Shown: positions 49,914 through 59,324 of the stretch, piece after piece | How the letters are laid out: the number at the start of each line of letters is the position of its first letter | Numbering within the stretch: the first letter of the stretch is position 1 | Source of the DNA: Neorhizobium tomejilense | GTDB taxonomy: Bacteria > Pseudomonadota > Alphaproteobacteria > Rhizobiales > Rhizobiaceae | Assembly: GCA_002968845.1 (NCBI GenBank) | Contig: PVBG01000003.1 | Location: forward strand, 186,001 to 250,000 | Direction of reading: 5' to 3' | DNA length: 64,000 nt | Program-made: the position numbers and the translations under genes | Notes under the pieces: model-generated | Databases searched by the model: none | The model's input: the letters and a program-made list of their open reading frames with translations, nothing else | What the model was told of the DNA's origin: nothing

Positions 49914-50816
49914 ATGGCTCAGCCAAATGTAGCGCGTGAACCCTCCATGGAAGAAATCTTGGCGTCCATTCGCCGGATCATTGAAAGCAATGAACCGAAC
50001 GCCGAGAACGCGCTTAGCGGCCAGCTTCCCCCGGTCTATGGCGACGACGAGATCGAAGACGGCGAAGAGACGGGCTTTGTTCCCGACATGGCTGCCAATG
50101 ATCGCGGCGCGCCGTCGCGCAACGAGCCGATGAACTACCCGTCGGGATCGTCGGGCCAGACGGCACAGCAGGATCGTACCCTGTCGCTCGCAGATGTCGC
50201 CGCAAGGGTACGGGCCGCTTCCACCCGCCAGCAGGAGACCGGCCCCGTACGCCTCTCGGCCGCTTCGACTGCGCCGGCCCCGTCGGCGGCTGCCTCTTCC
50301 GCGCAAACGCCGTCCTCGCCTGCATCGGCGGCACGCCAGGAGGAGCCGGCTCAGCTTCGCCCGATGCCGCGCATGCCCGAATTCCGCGAACCGGCCACCC
50401 AACCAGCCCCCGTCACGCAGGCTGCCTCGGTGGCGCCGCAGCCGGAGCCGGTCCAGCGTGTCATGATGCCGGTCTTCGACCCGCCGCTGTCGGCTACGCA
50501 CAGAGCCGAGGCGCCGGTGCGGCCCGAACCGAAAACGGAACCGAAACTCGCCGCGGAACCGGCCGCGCGCAGCCTGCCGGCGAAGATCGAGGAGACCGCG
50601 AACCTCCTGTCCGCCGAAGCCGGCGCTCAGGTCGCGAAATCCTTCAGCGAGCTCGCCTCGGTGTTCAACGGCATGGAGCGCCGCTCGCTCGAGGACATGG
50701 CCGGCGACATGCTGCGCCCGATGCTGCAGGAATGGCTGGACGACAACCTGCCGACGCTGGTCGAGCGCCTGGTGCGCGAGGAAATCGAACGCGTATCCCG
50801 CGGCACGCGCCGCTAA
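49914..50816 (+). CDS. popZ: PopZ-like polar organising protein (DUF2497)
   Basis: A 300-residue protein. The N-terminal motif REPSMEEILASIRRIIESN is the PopZ/DUF2497 signature. A long Pro/Ala/Glu-rich disordered linker follows (about residues 35-220). The C-terminal helices ELASVFNGMERRSLEDMAGD and LRPMLQEWLDDNLPTLVERL match the PopZ oligomerisation domain. PopZ forms a hub at cell poles that anchors chromosome origins; in Rhizobiaceae it marks the growing or new pole. The ATG at 49914 is preferred over 49908 on spacing to GCGGGG. Confidence 0.9.
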   Translation: MAQPNVAREPSMEEILASIRRIIESNEPNAENALSGQLPPVYGDDEIEDGEETGFVPDMAANDRGAPSRNEPMNYPSGSSGQTAQQDRTLSLADVAARVRAASTRQQETGPVRLSAASTAPAPSAAASSAQTPSSPASAARQEEPAQLRPMPRMPEFREPATQPAPVTQAASVAPQPEPVQRVMMPVFDPPLSATHRAEAPVRPEPKTEPKLAAEPAARSLPAKIEETANLLSAEAGAQVAKSFSELASVFNGMERRSLEDMAGDMLRPMLQEWLDDNLPTLVERLVREEIERVSRGTRR

Positions 50817-50862
50817 GCCAGCGGTTGGCTTGGCCCATCCGCCCGCAAGGCTAATCGATACG

Positions 50863-50890
50863 GCCGCTCCGGTGACGGGGCGGCTTTTTT
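50863..50890 (+). terminator. Terminator after popZ
   Basis: An 8-bp stem (GCCGCTCC and GGGGCGGC with one G-T pair, GGTGAC loop) followed by TTTTTT. It separates popZ from valS. A TTGACT box just after it (50892) may belong to the valS promoter. Confidence 0.75.
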
Positions 50891-50957
50891 ATTGACTTGG
50901 AACACCCCATCCTATTTACACCCCGATAGCTCTCAAAGAACAAAAACGGGTCAGGAA

Positions 50958-53789
50958 ATGCTCGAAAAGACCTATGATTCCGCAGAAGTAGAACCGAGGA
51001 TCGCCAAGGCCTGGGACGAGGCCGACGCTTTCCGCGCCGGCGTCAACGCCAAGCCGGGCGCGGAAACCTTCACGATCGTGATCCCGCCGCCGAACGTGAC
51101 CGGTTCGCTGCATATGGGCCATGCGCTCAACAACACGCTGCAGGACATCATGATCCGCTTCGAGCGGATGCGCGGCAAGGACGTGCTGTGGCAGCCGGGC
51201 ATGGACCATGCGGGCATCGCCACCCAGATGGTCGTCGAGCGCCAGTTGATGGAGCGCCAGCTTCCGGGACGCCGCGAAATGGGCCGCGAGGCCTTCGTCG
51301 ACAAGATCTGGGAGTGGAAGGAAGAATCGGGCGGTCTGATCTTCAACCAGCTGAAGCGTCTCGGTGCTTCCTGTGACTGGTCGCGCGAACGTTTCACCAT
51401 GGACGAGGGCCTGTCGGCCGCGGTCCTCGAAGTCTTCGTCACGCTCTACAAGCAGGGCCTGATCTACAAGGACAAACGCCTCGTCAACTGGGACCCGAAG
51501 CTGCTGACCGCGATCTCCGACATGGAGGTCGAGCAGATCGAGGTCAAAGGCAATCTGTGGCACCTTCGTTATCCGCTCGAAAACGGCGTCACCTATCAGT
51601 ATCCAATCGCCTTCGACGAAGACGGCAACGCGACCGAGTTCGAGACGCGCGACTATATCGTCGTCGCGACGACACGTCCCGAAACCATGCTCGGCGATAC
51701 CGGCATTGCGGTCAATCCGGATGACGAACGCTACAGGTCGATCGTCGGCAAACATGTCATCCTGCCGATCGTCGGCCGCAGGATCCCGATCGTCGCGGAC
51801 GATTACGCCGATCCGGCGGCCGGTAGCGGTGCGGTCAAGATCACACCGGCCCACGACTTCAACGACTTCGAAGTCGGCAAGCGGGCAGGTTTGCGCCGGA
51901 TCAATGTTCTCGATATCGACGGTACCGTCACCATCAAGGACAACGAGGATTTTCTGGAAGGCCTGGACAATCCAGCGGCCTTGCATGGTGCCTGGGATCG
52001 ATTGGAAGGCCAGGATCGTTTCACGGCCCGCAAGATCATCGTCGAAATATTCGAGGAAGCCGGGCTGCTCGACAAGATCGAGCCGCACAAGCACATGGTG
52101 CCGCATGGCGACCGTGGTGGCGTGCCGATCGAGCCGCGCCTGACCGAACAATGGTGGGTGGACAACAAGACGCTTGCCCAGCCGGCTATCGCCTCAGTTC
52201 GCGAGGGCCGCACCAGGTTTGTTCCGAAGAACTGGGAAAATACCTATTTCCAGTGGATGGACAACATCCAGCCCTGGTGCATTTCCCGTCAGCTCTGGTG
52301 GGGACACCAGATCCCCGCCTGGTACGGCCCGGATGGTCAGGTCTTCGTCGAAAAGACTGAGGAGGAGGCGCTGCAGGCGGCAATTCAGCATTATCTGTCG
52401 CACGAAGGGCCGATGAAAGCCCTCGTCGAGGACCTGCTGGAGAACTTCAAGCCGGGCGAGATACTGACCCGCGACGAGGACGTGCTCGATACCTGGTTCT
52501 CTTCCGCACTGTGGCCTTTCTCGACGCTCGGATGGCCGGAACAGACACCGGAACTCAAGCGGTACTACCCGACGAACGTTCTCGTCACCGGGTTCGATAT
52601 CATTCCCTTCTGGGTGGTCCGCATGATGCAGATGGGCCTGCATTTCATGAAGGACGAGGACGGCAATCCGGTCGAACCCTTCCATACGATCTATATTCAC
52701 GCGCTCGTTCGCGACAAGAACGGTCAGAAGATGTCGAAGTCGAAGGGCAACGTCATCGATCCGCTCGACCTGATCGACGAATACGGCGCCGACGCCTTGC
52801 GCTTCACGCTGGCGATCATGGCGGCGCAGGGGCGTGACGTGAAGCTCGATCCGGCTCGCATCGCCGGTTACCGCAATTTCGGCACCAAGCTCTGGAATGC
52901 CACCCGCTTTGCGGAGATGAACGGCGTCAAGCGCGATCCGGCCTTCCTGCCGGAGGCAACGGCGCTGACCGTCAACCGCTGGATATTGACGGAGCTTTCC
53001 GAGACCATCCGCGACGTCACGGAGGCCATCGAGACCCAGCGGTTCAACGAGGCGGCGGGTTCGCTCTACCGTTTCGTCTGGAACCAGGTCTGCGACTGGT
53101 ATCTGGAACTCCTGAAGCCGATCTTCGCAAGCGAGGACGAGGGTGCCAAGGCGGAGGCCCAGGCCTGTGCGGCCTACGTGCTGGAAGAGACCTACAAGCT
53201 CCTTCATCCGTTCATGCCGTTCATGACGGAAGAGCTCTGGGCCCACACCGAAACGCGCGACGGCCTGCTTTGCCACGCCGATTGGCCGGCGCCGGAATTC
53301 GCCGACCAGGCGGCTGCGGAAGAGATCAACTGGCTGGTCGACCTCGTCACCGGTCTGCGCTCGGCCCGCGCCGAAATGAACGTGCCGCCATCGGCCGTTG
53401 CACCGCTGATCGTCGTCGGCGCCAACGAGCTGACCCAGGCGCGTCTGCGCCGTCACGAGGCGGCCGTCCGTCGCCTTGCGCGCGTCGAAACCATCGAGCT
53501 TGCCGACGCAGCCCCAAAGGGGTCGGCCCAGATCGTCGTCGGCGAGGCGACCGCCTGCCTGCCGCTCGGCAACCTGATCGACCTCGTGGCCGAAAAGGCG
53601 CGCATCGAGAAGGCAGTCGGCAAGACCGAGGCCGAGATGGATCGCATCGGCAAGAAGCTGGCCAACGAGAAGTTCGTCGCCAATGCCGATCCCGAAGTGG
53701 TTGCCGCCGAGCGCGAACGCTTTGCCGAACTGGAAGTCCAGATGGCGAACCTGAAGACCGCTCTTCTGCGCATCAGCGAAGCAGGCTGA
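50958..53789 (+). CDS. valS: Valyl-tRNA synthetase
   Basis: A 943-residue class I synthetase that charges tRNA-Val. The start MLEKTYDSAEVEPRIAKAWD, the HIGH-type motif in PPNVTGSLHMGHALN, the editing (CP1) domain with TTRPETMLGDTGIAVNP, and the KMSKS loop KMSKSKGNVIDP are all present. The C-terminal anticodon-binding helices and a coiled-coil tail (LIDLVAEKARIEKAVGKTEA and EMDRIGKKLANEKF) complete the usual plan. Essential gene. The ATG at 50958 is used; an upstream start would run into the promoter region. Confidence 0.98.
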   Translation: MLEKTYDSAEVEPRIAKAWDEADAFRAGVNAKPGAETFTIVIPPPNVTGSLHMGHALNNTLQDIMIRFERMRGKDVLWQPGMDHAGIATQMVVERQLMERQLPGRREMGREAFVDKIWEWKEESGGLIFNQLKRLGASCDWSRERFTMDEGLSAAVLEVFVTLYKQGLIYKDKRLVNWDPKLLTAISDMEVEQIEVKGNLWHLRYPLENGVTYQYPIAFDEDGNATEFETRDYIVVATTRPETMLGDTGIAVNPDDERYRSIVGKHVILPIVGRRIPIVADDYADPAAGSGAVKITPAHDFNDFEVGKRAGLRRINVLDIDGTVTIKDNEDFLEGLDNPAALHGAWDRLEGQDRFTARKIIVEIFEEAGLLDKIEPHKHMVPHGDRGGVPIEPRLTEQWWVDNKTLAQPAIASVREGRTRFVPKNWENTYFQWMDNIQPWCISRQLWWGHQIPAWYGPDGQVFVEKTEEEALQAAIQHYLSHEGPMKALVEDLLENFKPGEILTRDEDVLDTWFSSALWPFSTLGWPEQTPELKRYYPTNVLVTGFDIIPFWVVRMMQMGLHFMKDEDGNPVEPFHTIYIHALVRDKNGQKMSKSKGNVIDPLDLIDEYGADALRFTLAIMAAQGRDVKLDPARIAGYRNFGTKLWNATRFAEMNGVKRDPAFLPEATALTVNRWILTELSETIRDVTEAIETQRFNEAAGSLYRFVWNQVCDWYLELLKPIFASEDEGAKAEAQACAAYVLEETYKLLHPFMPFMTEELWAHTETRDGLLCHADWPAPEFADQAAAEEINWLVDLVTGLRSARAEMNVPPSAVAPLIVVGANELTQARLRRHEAAVRRLARVETIELADAAPKGSAQIVVGEATACLPLGNLIDLVAEKARIEKAVGKTEAEMDRIGKKLANEKFVANADPEVVAAERERFAELEVQMANLKTALLRISEAG

Positions 53790-53822
53790 CCGTTTTCATC
53801 GTGAATCAGTGGAAATAAGGGG

Positions 53823-53857
53823 TGCCGCGCCGGAAACGGACGCGGCATTTCCTTTTT
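53823..53857 (+). terminator. Terminator after valS
   Basis: A 7-bp GC stem (TGCCGCG and CGCGGCA, 11-nt loop), extended by an outer GGAAAT/ATTTCC pairing, followed by TTTTT. It lies 34 bp after the valS stop. Confidence 0.65.
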
Positions 53858-54154
53858 CGCAACCGTTTGTTGGCCTTGGGTCGCATGTGTGCAACTGCTC
53901 ACTTGCAGAAAGCCGCATTGTTGCCACATTGACACAGATAGCCGGCTTAAAATAATAAAATTCTAATTTTAACGATCCGATTAAGGGGGAAGGAGCAATT
54001 TTGTGCCGAAATCGGCATCAAAGCCCCGGTTCCTGGTTTGCTTACGTAAATCTATAGAGCGTTTGCGCCGCGAAGCGCCGGACAGCCGAAAGTTGTCAAT
54101 TGGAGCGAACCATCTAGAGTGATTTCGGTCACTTACCAGGGAGTGGGAGAATTT
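53858..54154. other. Long leader region upstream of the FadL-like gene
   Basis: A 300-bp AT-richer region. It holds a TTAAAAT/ATTTTAA inverted repeat at 53947-53972, which may be part of a promoter. A 39-codon frame at 54003-54122 starts with GTG behind AAGGAG and is rich in basic residues; I do not accept it as a gene but note it. The rest is probably promoter and 5' leader of the porin gene. Confidence 0.35.
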
Positions 54155-55393
54155 ATGGTAAGCAAACTAATCTCAAGGGGCGTCTTTGCTCTCGTAGCTG
54201 GATGCACCCTTCAGTCGCCTGCGCTCGCAGGCGGCATCGAGCGGGGCGGATACAATATCGATCTGCTTTTTGATCCGTCTTCGGTCGCGATCGAGTCCAC
54301 GGCTACCTACGTGATGCCCCAGAGGAAACTCAAGAACGTCACCGATACAATCGCGGGGGATGGCGCGCTCAACACCTTGGGTTATTCCAGCTCCGTGGAC
54401 GAGACGGACGACTACTGGTCTCCGCGTATCGGCGCCAAGGCGGGCTTCGAGGGGTTCGACTGCTTGGCCGACTACTCGCAGCCCTATGGCGCTCATACCA
54501 ACCCAGGCGCCGGTTGGGCCGGGGCAAACCAGAACATCGAGACAAAGATCAACAGCGACAACTACGCGCTGACCTGCTCCTACAAATTCGATGCCGGCCC
54601 GGGCGACTTGCGCGTCATCGCCGGTGGAAACTATCTCCAGATGGACGGCTTCAAAGAACGTCTGGTCGTGGCGCCGTCAGTCTTCGCGCCGTTACCGGGC
54701 TCTGGTGTGGGCCGCCTCGATCTTGAAGGTGACGGCTGGGGCTGGCGGGCAGGTGTTGCCTACGAAATTCCGGAATACGCGCTGCGTGCCAGCCTGATGT
54801 ACTATAGCCAGGTGAAACTGGATAGCGTCACCGGCCAGGTTGACCTTACCAACCTTCCTGCGGCTCTGGGTGGTTTGGTTCCCGGCGCCGGCACAATCAT
54901 TCCGGTCGAAGGCTCAACCGCTATGCCGGAGGCTATCGAGCTCAAGCTGCAGTCTGGCATCGCTCCCGATTGGCTCGCGTTCGGATCGGTCAAATGGACC
55001 AATTGGAGCGTGTTGCAGCGGATCCCGTTCTACAATGCCGGCGGCGTGGAAGTTACCGCGCTTGAGCTCGGATACCGGGACGGTTGGACGGTTACCGGCG
55101 GCGTAGGCCACAAGTTCAATGAACAGTGGAGCGGTGCGGTTAGCCTTACCTGGGATCGCGGGACTTCGCAGGGCTTTGGCACCCTCACGGATACCTGGAC
55201 CGTCGGCGCAGGTGTCGCCTACTCGCCGAACAAGAACGTCGAGATTCGTCTGGCGGGCGTGCTTGGCATCCTGACCGGCGGCAGCTCAAGTGCCGTGACC
55301 ATCGACGGCATTGCCGCTGGTGACGAAGCAACATACCGGTTTGGTGACGATCTGGTCGCTGCTCTCTCGACCTCTCTGAAGGTCAAGTTCTGA
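54155..55393 (+). CDS. OmpP1/FadL family outer-membrane protein
   Basis: A 412-residue outer-membrane beta-barrel. A signal peptide (MVSKLISRGVFALVAGCTLQ then SPALAG) precedes GIERGGYNIDLLFDPSSVAI. Repeated amphipathic strands follow, for example WGWRAGVAYEIPEYALRASL, YYSQVKLDSV, APDWLAFGSVKWTNWSVLQR and WSGAVSLTWDRGTSQGF, ending with the C-terminal signature LSTSLKVKF (terminal Phe). FadL-type proteins let hydrophobic compounds such as fatty acids pass the outer membrane. It stands alone between valS and exoR, with terminators on both sides. Confidence 0.88.
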   Translation: MVSKLISRGVFALVAGCTLQSPALAGGIERGGYNIDLLFDPSSVAIESTATYVMPQRKLKNVTDTIAGDGALNTLGYSSSVDETDDYWSPRIGAKAGFEGFDCLADYSQPYGAHTNPGAGWAGANQNIETKINSDNYALTCSYKFDAGPGDLRVIAGGNYLQMDGFKERLVVAPSVFAPLPGSGVGRLDLEGDGWGWRAGVAYEIPEYALRASLMYYSQVKLDSVTGQVDLTNLPAALGGLVPGAGTIIPVEGSTAMPEAIELKLQSGIAPDWLAFGSVKWTNWSVLQRIPFYNAGGVEVTALELGYRDGWTVTGGVGHKFNEQWSGAVSLTWDRGTSQGFGTLTDTWTVGAGVAYSPNKNVEIRLAGVLGILTGGSSSAVTIDGIAAGDEATYRFGDDLVAALSTSLKVKF

Positions 55394-55413
55394 CTTCACT
55401 TGATTGAAGCTTG

Positions 55414-55440
55414 AAAGCCCGGTTGCGACCGGGCTTTTTT
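55414..55440 (+). terminator. Terminator after the FadL-like gene
   Basis: A stem of AAAGCCCGG and CCGGGCTTT with a short loop, followed by TTTTTT. It lies 21 bp after the stop codon. Confidence 0.8.
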
Positions 55441-55872
55441 GTGGCGAACTTTAATTCAGATGAGAACAGTTTCGCCGTTTCTCTTGTGACGATTTAGCAA
55501 CACTTTTTCGAGACTATTGTCGGGTGCCCTGAGAGGGGCGTTTCTGTCCACTTCCCGCCACAAACGGGGAGCAGCGATAGAGGAAGAACAGGCGCGGAAC
55601 GCGGGGGCGCGGCGCGTAATTGGAGTATCATGGGCGGGTTTCTTTATGAAAAGCCGGGCTTTTTGCGCTCAGGCAGGCGGATTCTGATGCCGTCCTGTCC
55701 TGCCGCAATCGCTGCGGTTATGGGTCCTAGTCTTGCCGAAAACGGCGGCTACAGTTTCATTCGTCTCTCGGGAGGAGCAGGCACGGGATATTCCCGGACA
55801 AATCTTGTTCCGGCAGCGAGCGACGCTCGGGCTGCGGCGGGTAGTCGCGCGCGGAGTGAAAGAAACTGAACC
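55441..55872. other. Region upstream of exoR
   Basis: A 430-bp stretch with the exoR promoter. A frame at 55630-55869 (79 codons, ATG behind a GGAG site) ends three bases before the exoR start. It has no recognisable domain and may be a translated leader coupled to exoR, or chance. No other gene is seen. Confidence 0.35.
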
Positions 55873-56667
55873 ATGTCGAAGTCTGATTTTGGATCCATGA
55901 GAGTATTGCTTCTTGGAGCGTCGCTCGCCTCGATTTTGGCGGGATCGGCGGCGGCCTTCGACATCAAATCGGGCGTGACGAAGGAGTCTGGGCCGTTCGA
56001 TCTCTTCAAGTTCGGCTTCAAGGCCTATAAGAACGGCCAGAAGGAAGACGCGGTCGAAGCCTATCGTTATGCCGCCGAAAAAGGCCATACCGGTTCGCGC
56101 TGGGCGCTTGCCAATATGTACGCCTATGGCGACGGCGTCGCGAAGGACGATTTCGAGGCCTTCAAGATCTATAACGAGATCGCGGCACAGGGCGTCGAAC
56201 CCGGCTCGGAGGACACCGGCTTCTTCATCAACGCGCTTCTGTCGCTGGCCAACTACTATCGCCGCGGCATTCCCGGCAGCCCGGTCAGACCCGATCTTTC
56301 GCAGGCCCGCCAACTCTATTTCCAGGCGGCATCCACGTTCGGCGTGGCAGAAGCCCAGTTTCAGCTGGCCCGGATGATTCTGGCCGGCGAGGGCGGTACC
56401 GCCAATATCCAGCAGGCGAAGAAATGGCTGAACCAGGCCCGCAAGAGCGGCCATCCGGGCGCCATGTCGGTTTTCGGCAACGTCCTCTTCCAGGAAGGCC
56501 AGACGGTGCGGGGGCTCGCCTTCATGACGGCAGCGCTCGACAAGTGCACCGCCAAGGAATGTATCTGGATGCAGCAATTGCAGGAACAGGCATTCTCCGT
56601 CGTCGGCGAAGAGGATCGCCGCGGTGCGGTCGCCCTGTCTCAGGAGTTTGCCAGAGGCGTCGAATAA
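55873..56667 (+). CDS. exoR: ExoR, periplasmic regulator of exopolysaccharide synthesis
   Basis: A 264-residue exported protein (268 in Sinorhizobium). The signal sequence MRVLLLGASLASILAGSAAA ends in AAA before FDIKSGVTKESGPFDLFKFG, a near-invariant ExoR block. Sel1-like repeats follow: YRYAAEKGHTGSRWALANMY, YGDGVAKDDFEAFKIY, then YFQAASTFGVAEAQFQLARM and WLNQARKSGHPGAMSVFG. In Sinorhizobium and Agrobacterium, ExoR holds the ExoS (ChvG) kinase inactive in the periplasm and controls exopolysaccharide, motility and acid response. It converges on xthA. Confidence 0.95.
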   Translation: MSKSDFGSMRVLLLGASLASILAGSAAAFDIKSGVTKESGPFDLFKFGFKAYKNGQKEDAVEAYRYAAEKGHTGSRWALANMYAYGDGVAKDDFEAFKIYNEIAAQGVEPGSEDTGFFINALLSLANYYRRGIPGSPVRPDLSQARQLYFQAASTFGVAEAQFQLARMILAGEGGTANIQQAKKWLNQARKSGHPGAMSVFGNVLFQEGQTVRGLAFMTAALDKCTAKECIWMQQLQEQAFSVVGEEDRRGAVALSQEFARGVE

Positions 56668-56692
56668 TCGACGTCGCCCATCTTTCGGGCGA

Positions 56693-57496
56693 TCAACCGA
56701 AATCGAACATGCCGATGACGGGCACATGGTCCGACGGCTTTTCCCATGCCCGGACATGTTTCTCGATCGCCGTGGATTTCAGCCTGTCGGCGGCTTCCGC
56801 CGAGAGCAGAAGATGGTCGATGCGGATGCCGTTGTTCTTCTGCCAGGCGCCGGCCTGATAATCCCAGAAAGAGTAGAGCTTGGTGGCGTCGGTCGTGGCG
56901 CGTACTGCGTCGATAAGGCCGAGGTTTTCCAGGCGCCGGAAGGCGGCGCGGGTCTGCGGCAGGAACAGCGCGTCCGTCGCCCACACCGCCGGATCGAAAC
57001 AATCATGCGGCTCGGGAATGACGTTGTAGTCGCCGGCAAGGATTAGCGGCTCTTCGAGGAGAAGGCAGTTCTGCGCATGCAGGCGCAGCCGCTCCATCCA
57101 GGCCAGCTTGTAGGGGTACTTGACCGGGTCGTCGGCTGGATTGCCGTTCGGCAGATAGATAGAGGCTACACGGATCGCGCCGCCCGGCACCGAAAAGACC
57201 CCCTCGATATAACGCGACTGCTCGTCCACCAGTCCGTCCGGGCCTTCGCCACCCGGCAGACCGCGCATCACCTCGTCGGGCCTCGTCTTCGACAGCAGTG
57301 CGACACCGTTGAACCCCTTCTGGCCGTGGGTCTCGACGTGATAACCGAGCGCCTCGATCTCGAGCCGCGGGAAGGTCTCATCGACGGATTTGATTTCCTG
57401 CAGGCAGACGATATCCGGAGAGGAATCGGTCAGCCACTGGCGCAGGCTGTCGATACGAGCCTTGACGCCGTTGATGTTCCAGGTGGCGATCTTCAT
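56693..57496 (-). CDS. xthA: Exodeoxyribonuclease III
   Basis: A 267-residue AP endonuclease/3'-5' exonuclease for base-excision repair. It starts MKIATWNINGVKARIDSLRQ with the Asn of the active site, then CLQEIKSVDETFP (metal Glu), LILAGDYNVIPEP (Asp, Asn), and ends NNGIRIDHLLLS and KPSDHVPVIGMFDF (catalytic Asp-His). The length is that of E. coli XthA. It lies 82 bp after erpA on the same strand, with a strong hairpin in the gap. Confidence 0.96.
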   Translation of the reverse strand: MKIATWNINGVKARIDSLRQWLTDSSPDIVCLQEIKSVDETFPRLEIEALGYHVETHGQKGFNGVALLSKTRPDEVMRGLPGGEGPDGLVDEQSRYIEGVFSVPGGAIRVASIYLPNGNPADDPVKYPYKLAWMERLRLHAQNCLLLEEPLILAGDYNVIPEPHDCFDPAVWATDALFLPQTRAAFRRLENLGLIDAVRATTDATKLYSFWDYQAGAWQKNNGIRIDHLLLSAEAADRLKSTAIEKHVRAWEKPSDHVPVIGMFDFG

Positions 57497-57515
57497 CGGC
57501 CCTTGCCTCCATGTT

Positions 57516-57544
57516 CGCTTCCTCTTTTAGCGAAAGAGGAAGCG
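57516..57544. repeat. 12-bp hairpin between erpA and xthA
   Basis: Perfect arms CGCTTCCTCTTT and AAAGAGGAAGCG with a 5-nt loop. It begins 20 bases upstream of the xthA start on the minus strand. No U-tract follows, so it may be an RNA processing or stabilising hairpin, not a terminator. Confidence 0.6.
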
Positions 57545-57578
57545 TTGGGAAGGGCGAACTGCGCGGAAGGAAGAGTTA

Positions 57579-57908
57579 TCAGATTGAGAAGCTGGTGCCG
57601 CAGCCGCAGCTGGCGACCGCGTTGGGGTTCTTGATCTGGAAGGACTGGCCGAGCAGGTTGTCGACGAAGTCGATCTCCGAACCCGCCATGTAGACGAGCG
57701 AGAGGCTGTCGATCAGCACCTTGGCATCGCCATTGGCGATCACCACGTCGTCGTCCGCGGCCGCTTCGGCGAGATCGAACTTGTAGGAGAAGCCCGAACA
57801 GCCACCGCCTTCGACCGAGACGCGCAGCGCCTGCTTGCCGGCTTCATTGCCGACGATTTCGGCGATGCGCTTGGCCGCCGCATTTGAAAGAGTTACATTG
57901 GTTTCCAT
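57579..57908 (-). CDS. erpA: Iron-sulfur cluster insertion protein ErpA (A-type carrier)
   Basis: A 109-residue A-type carrier. The three cluster-binding Cys are visible: GGGCSGFSYKF near residue 37 and SCGCGTSFSI at the end. The segment LIDSLSLVYMAGSEIDFVDN is typical. It passes Fe-S clusters to target enzymes in the cytoplasm. IscA or SufA are alternatives from sequence alone; ErpA is the usual name for this rhizobial copy next to dgt. It is divergent from dgt. Confidence 0.92.
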   Translation of the reverse strand: METNVTLSNAAAKRIAEIVGNEAGKQALRVSVEGGGCSGFSYKFDLAEAAADDDVVIANGDAKVLIDSLSLVYMAGSEIDFVDNLLGQSFQIKNPNAVASCGCGTSFSI

Positions 57909-58044
57909 ATTATCCGCCTCCTGCCGGGTTCAAGGCCCGGAGAGATTCCTGTCACCGGCATTGCGCACAGCTTCACTATAGGTATGAAGACGTGAACGGC
58001 ACGTCAATGGGCGGCAGGCGGCGGATGAACAAACAGGTGACGGC

Positions 58045-59262
58045 ATGACGATCGATACCAGGGCGCTGGGTTTCGGCAGTGGCGAACGGGCGGTCTATGC
58101 CGCCAACCCCTGGGCGTCGCGCGGACGTCTGTTTCCCGAAGACGGCAGCCTGACCCGCTCCGAGTTCCAGCGCGACCGCGATCGCATCGTCCACACCACC
58201 GCATTCCGGCGGCTGAAGCACAAGACCCAGGTGTTCATCAGCCCCGACGGCGACCATTACCGCACCCGGCTGACCCACACGATCGAGGTGGCGCAGATCG
58301 CCCGCGCGCTTGCCCGCGCCCTGAAGCTCGACGAGGATCTCGCCGAGGGCGTGGCGCTGGTCCACGACTTCGGCCACACGCCGTTCGGCCATACCGGAGA
58401 GGACGCGCTTGACGAGATGCTGAAGCCCTATGGCGGTTTCGACCATAACGCCCAGTCTCTCCGCATCGTCACCAAGCTCGAACGCCGCTATGCGGATTTC
58501 GACGGGCTCAATCTGACCTGGGAAAGCCTCGAAGGCCTCGTCAAGCACAATGGTCCGCTCCTGACCGACACCGGCGAGGGGACGCGCGGTCCAGTGCCGC
58601 AGCCGATCCGCGACTATAGCGAACTGCACGACCTGGAGCTCGCCAGCTATGCCAGCCTGGAAGCCCAAGTCGCCGCGATCGCCGACGACATCGCCTATAA
58701 CACCCACGATATCGACGACGGGCTGCGTTCCGGCCTGCTGACCTTCGAGATGCTGGATGAGGTCCCGTTCCTCGCCAAGCTGATGACGGAGGTGAGGGCA
58801 CGTTATCCGCATCTCGAACCGAGCCGTTTCGCCCACGAGATCATGCGCCGGCAGATCACCCACATGGTCGAGGACGTGATCGACGTGGCGCAGCGCAATC
58901 TCGGTAAGGTGGCCCCGCAGAGCGCCCAAGACGTCCGTGCCGCGGGACATGTCATCGCCACGTTCTCGCAGGAGATGGCCGAGACCGACCGCTGCATCAA
59001 GAAGCTCCTGTTCTCGCGCATCTACCGGCATCCGGACATCATGCGCATCCGCGCCGGCGCCTCGCAGATCGTCTCGGACCTGTTCGGCGCCTATATGAAT
59101 GACCCGTCGCTGATGCGCAGCCACTATTGGGTCAATCACATTGCCGGGCTCGGCGAGACGGCGAGGGCGCGTCACGTGGGCGATTATCTCGCCGGGATGA
59201 CCGATACGTTCGCAATCAAGGCGCATGGGGAGCTGTTTGACCACACTCCGGATTTACGCTAG
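58045..59262 (+). CDS. dgt: Deoxyguanosinetriphosphate triphosphohydrolase-like protein
   Basis: A 405-residue HD-domain enzyme, type 2 dGTPase. Motifs include [46 protein letters not shown] (first His), [15 protein letters not shown] (HD pair) and later [17 protein letters not shown] (Asp). Members hydrolyse dNTPs to nucleoside and triphosphate. The ATG at 58045 gives the conserved N-terminus. It lies 62 bp before argS, and the two are probably co-transcribed. Confidence 0.95.
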   Translation: MTIDTRALGFGSGERAVYAANPWASRGRLFPEDGSLTRSEFQRDRDRIVHTTAFRRLKHKTQVFISPDGDHYRTRLTHTIEVAQIARALARALKLDEDLAEGVALVHDFGHTPFGHTGEDALDEMLKPYGGFDHNAQSLRIVTKLERRYADFDGLNLTWESLEGLVKHNGPLLTDTGEGTRGPVPQPIRDYSELHDLELASYASLEAQVAAIADDIAYNTHDIDDGLRSGLLTFEMLDEVPFLAKLMTEVRARYPHLEPSRFAHEIMRRQITHMVEDVIDVAQRNLGKVAPQSAQDVRAAGHVIATFSQEMAETDRCIKKLLFSRIYRHPDIMRIRAGASQIVSDLFGAYMNDPSLMRSHYWVNHIAGLGETARARHVGDYLAGMTDTFAIKAHGELFDHTPDLR

Positions 59263-59324
59263 GCACCGCCACCAATGACACTGGCCAGCAAGGGTCCTCG
59301 GGCAAGTCTCGGGGATGATTGAAC

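Noticed and set aside
54003-54122. 39-codon GTG frame with AAGGAG upstream of the FadL-like gene
   Set aside because: No recognisable features, non-ATG start and probable position in the 5' leader; evidence is too thin for a gene.
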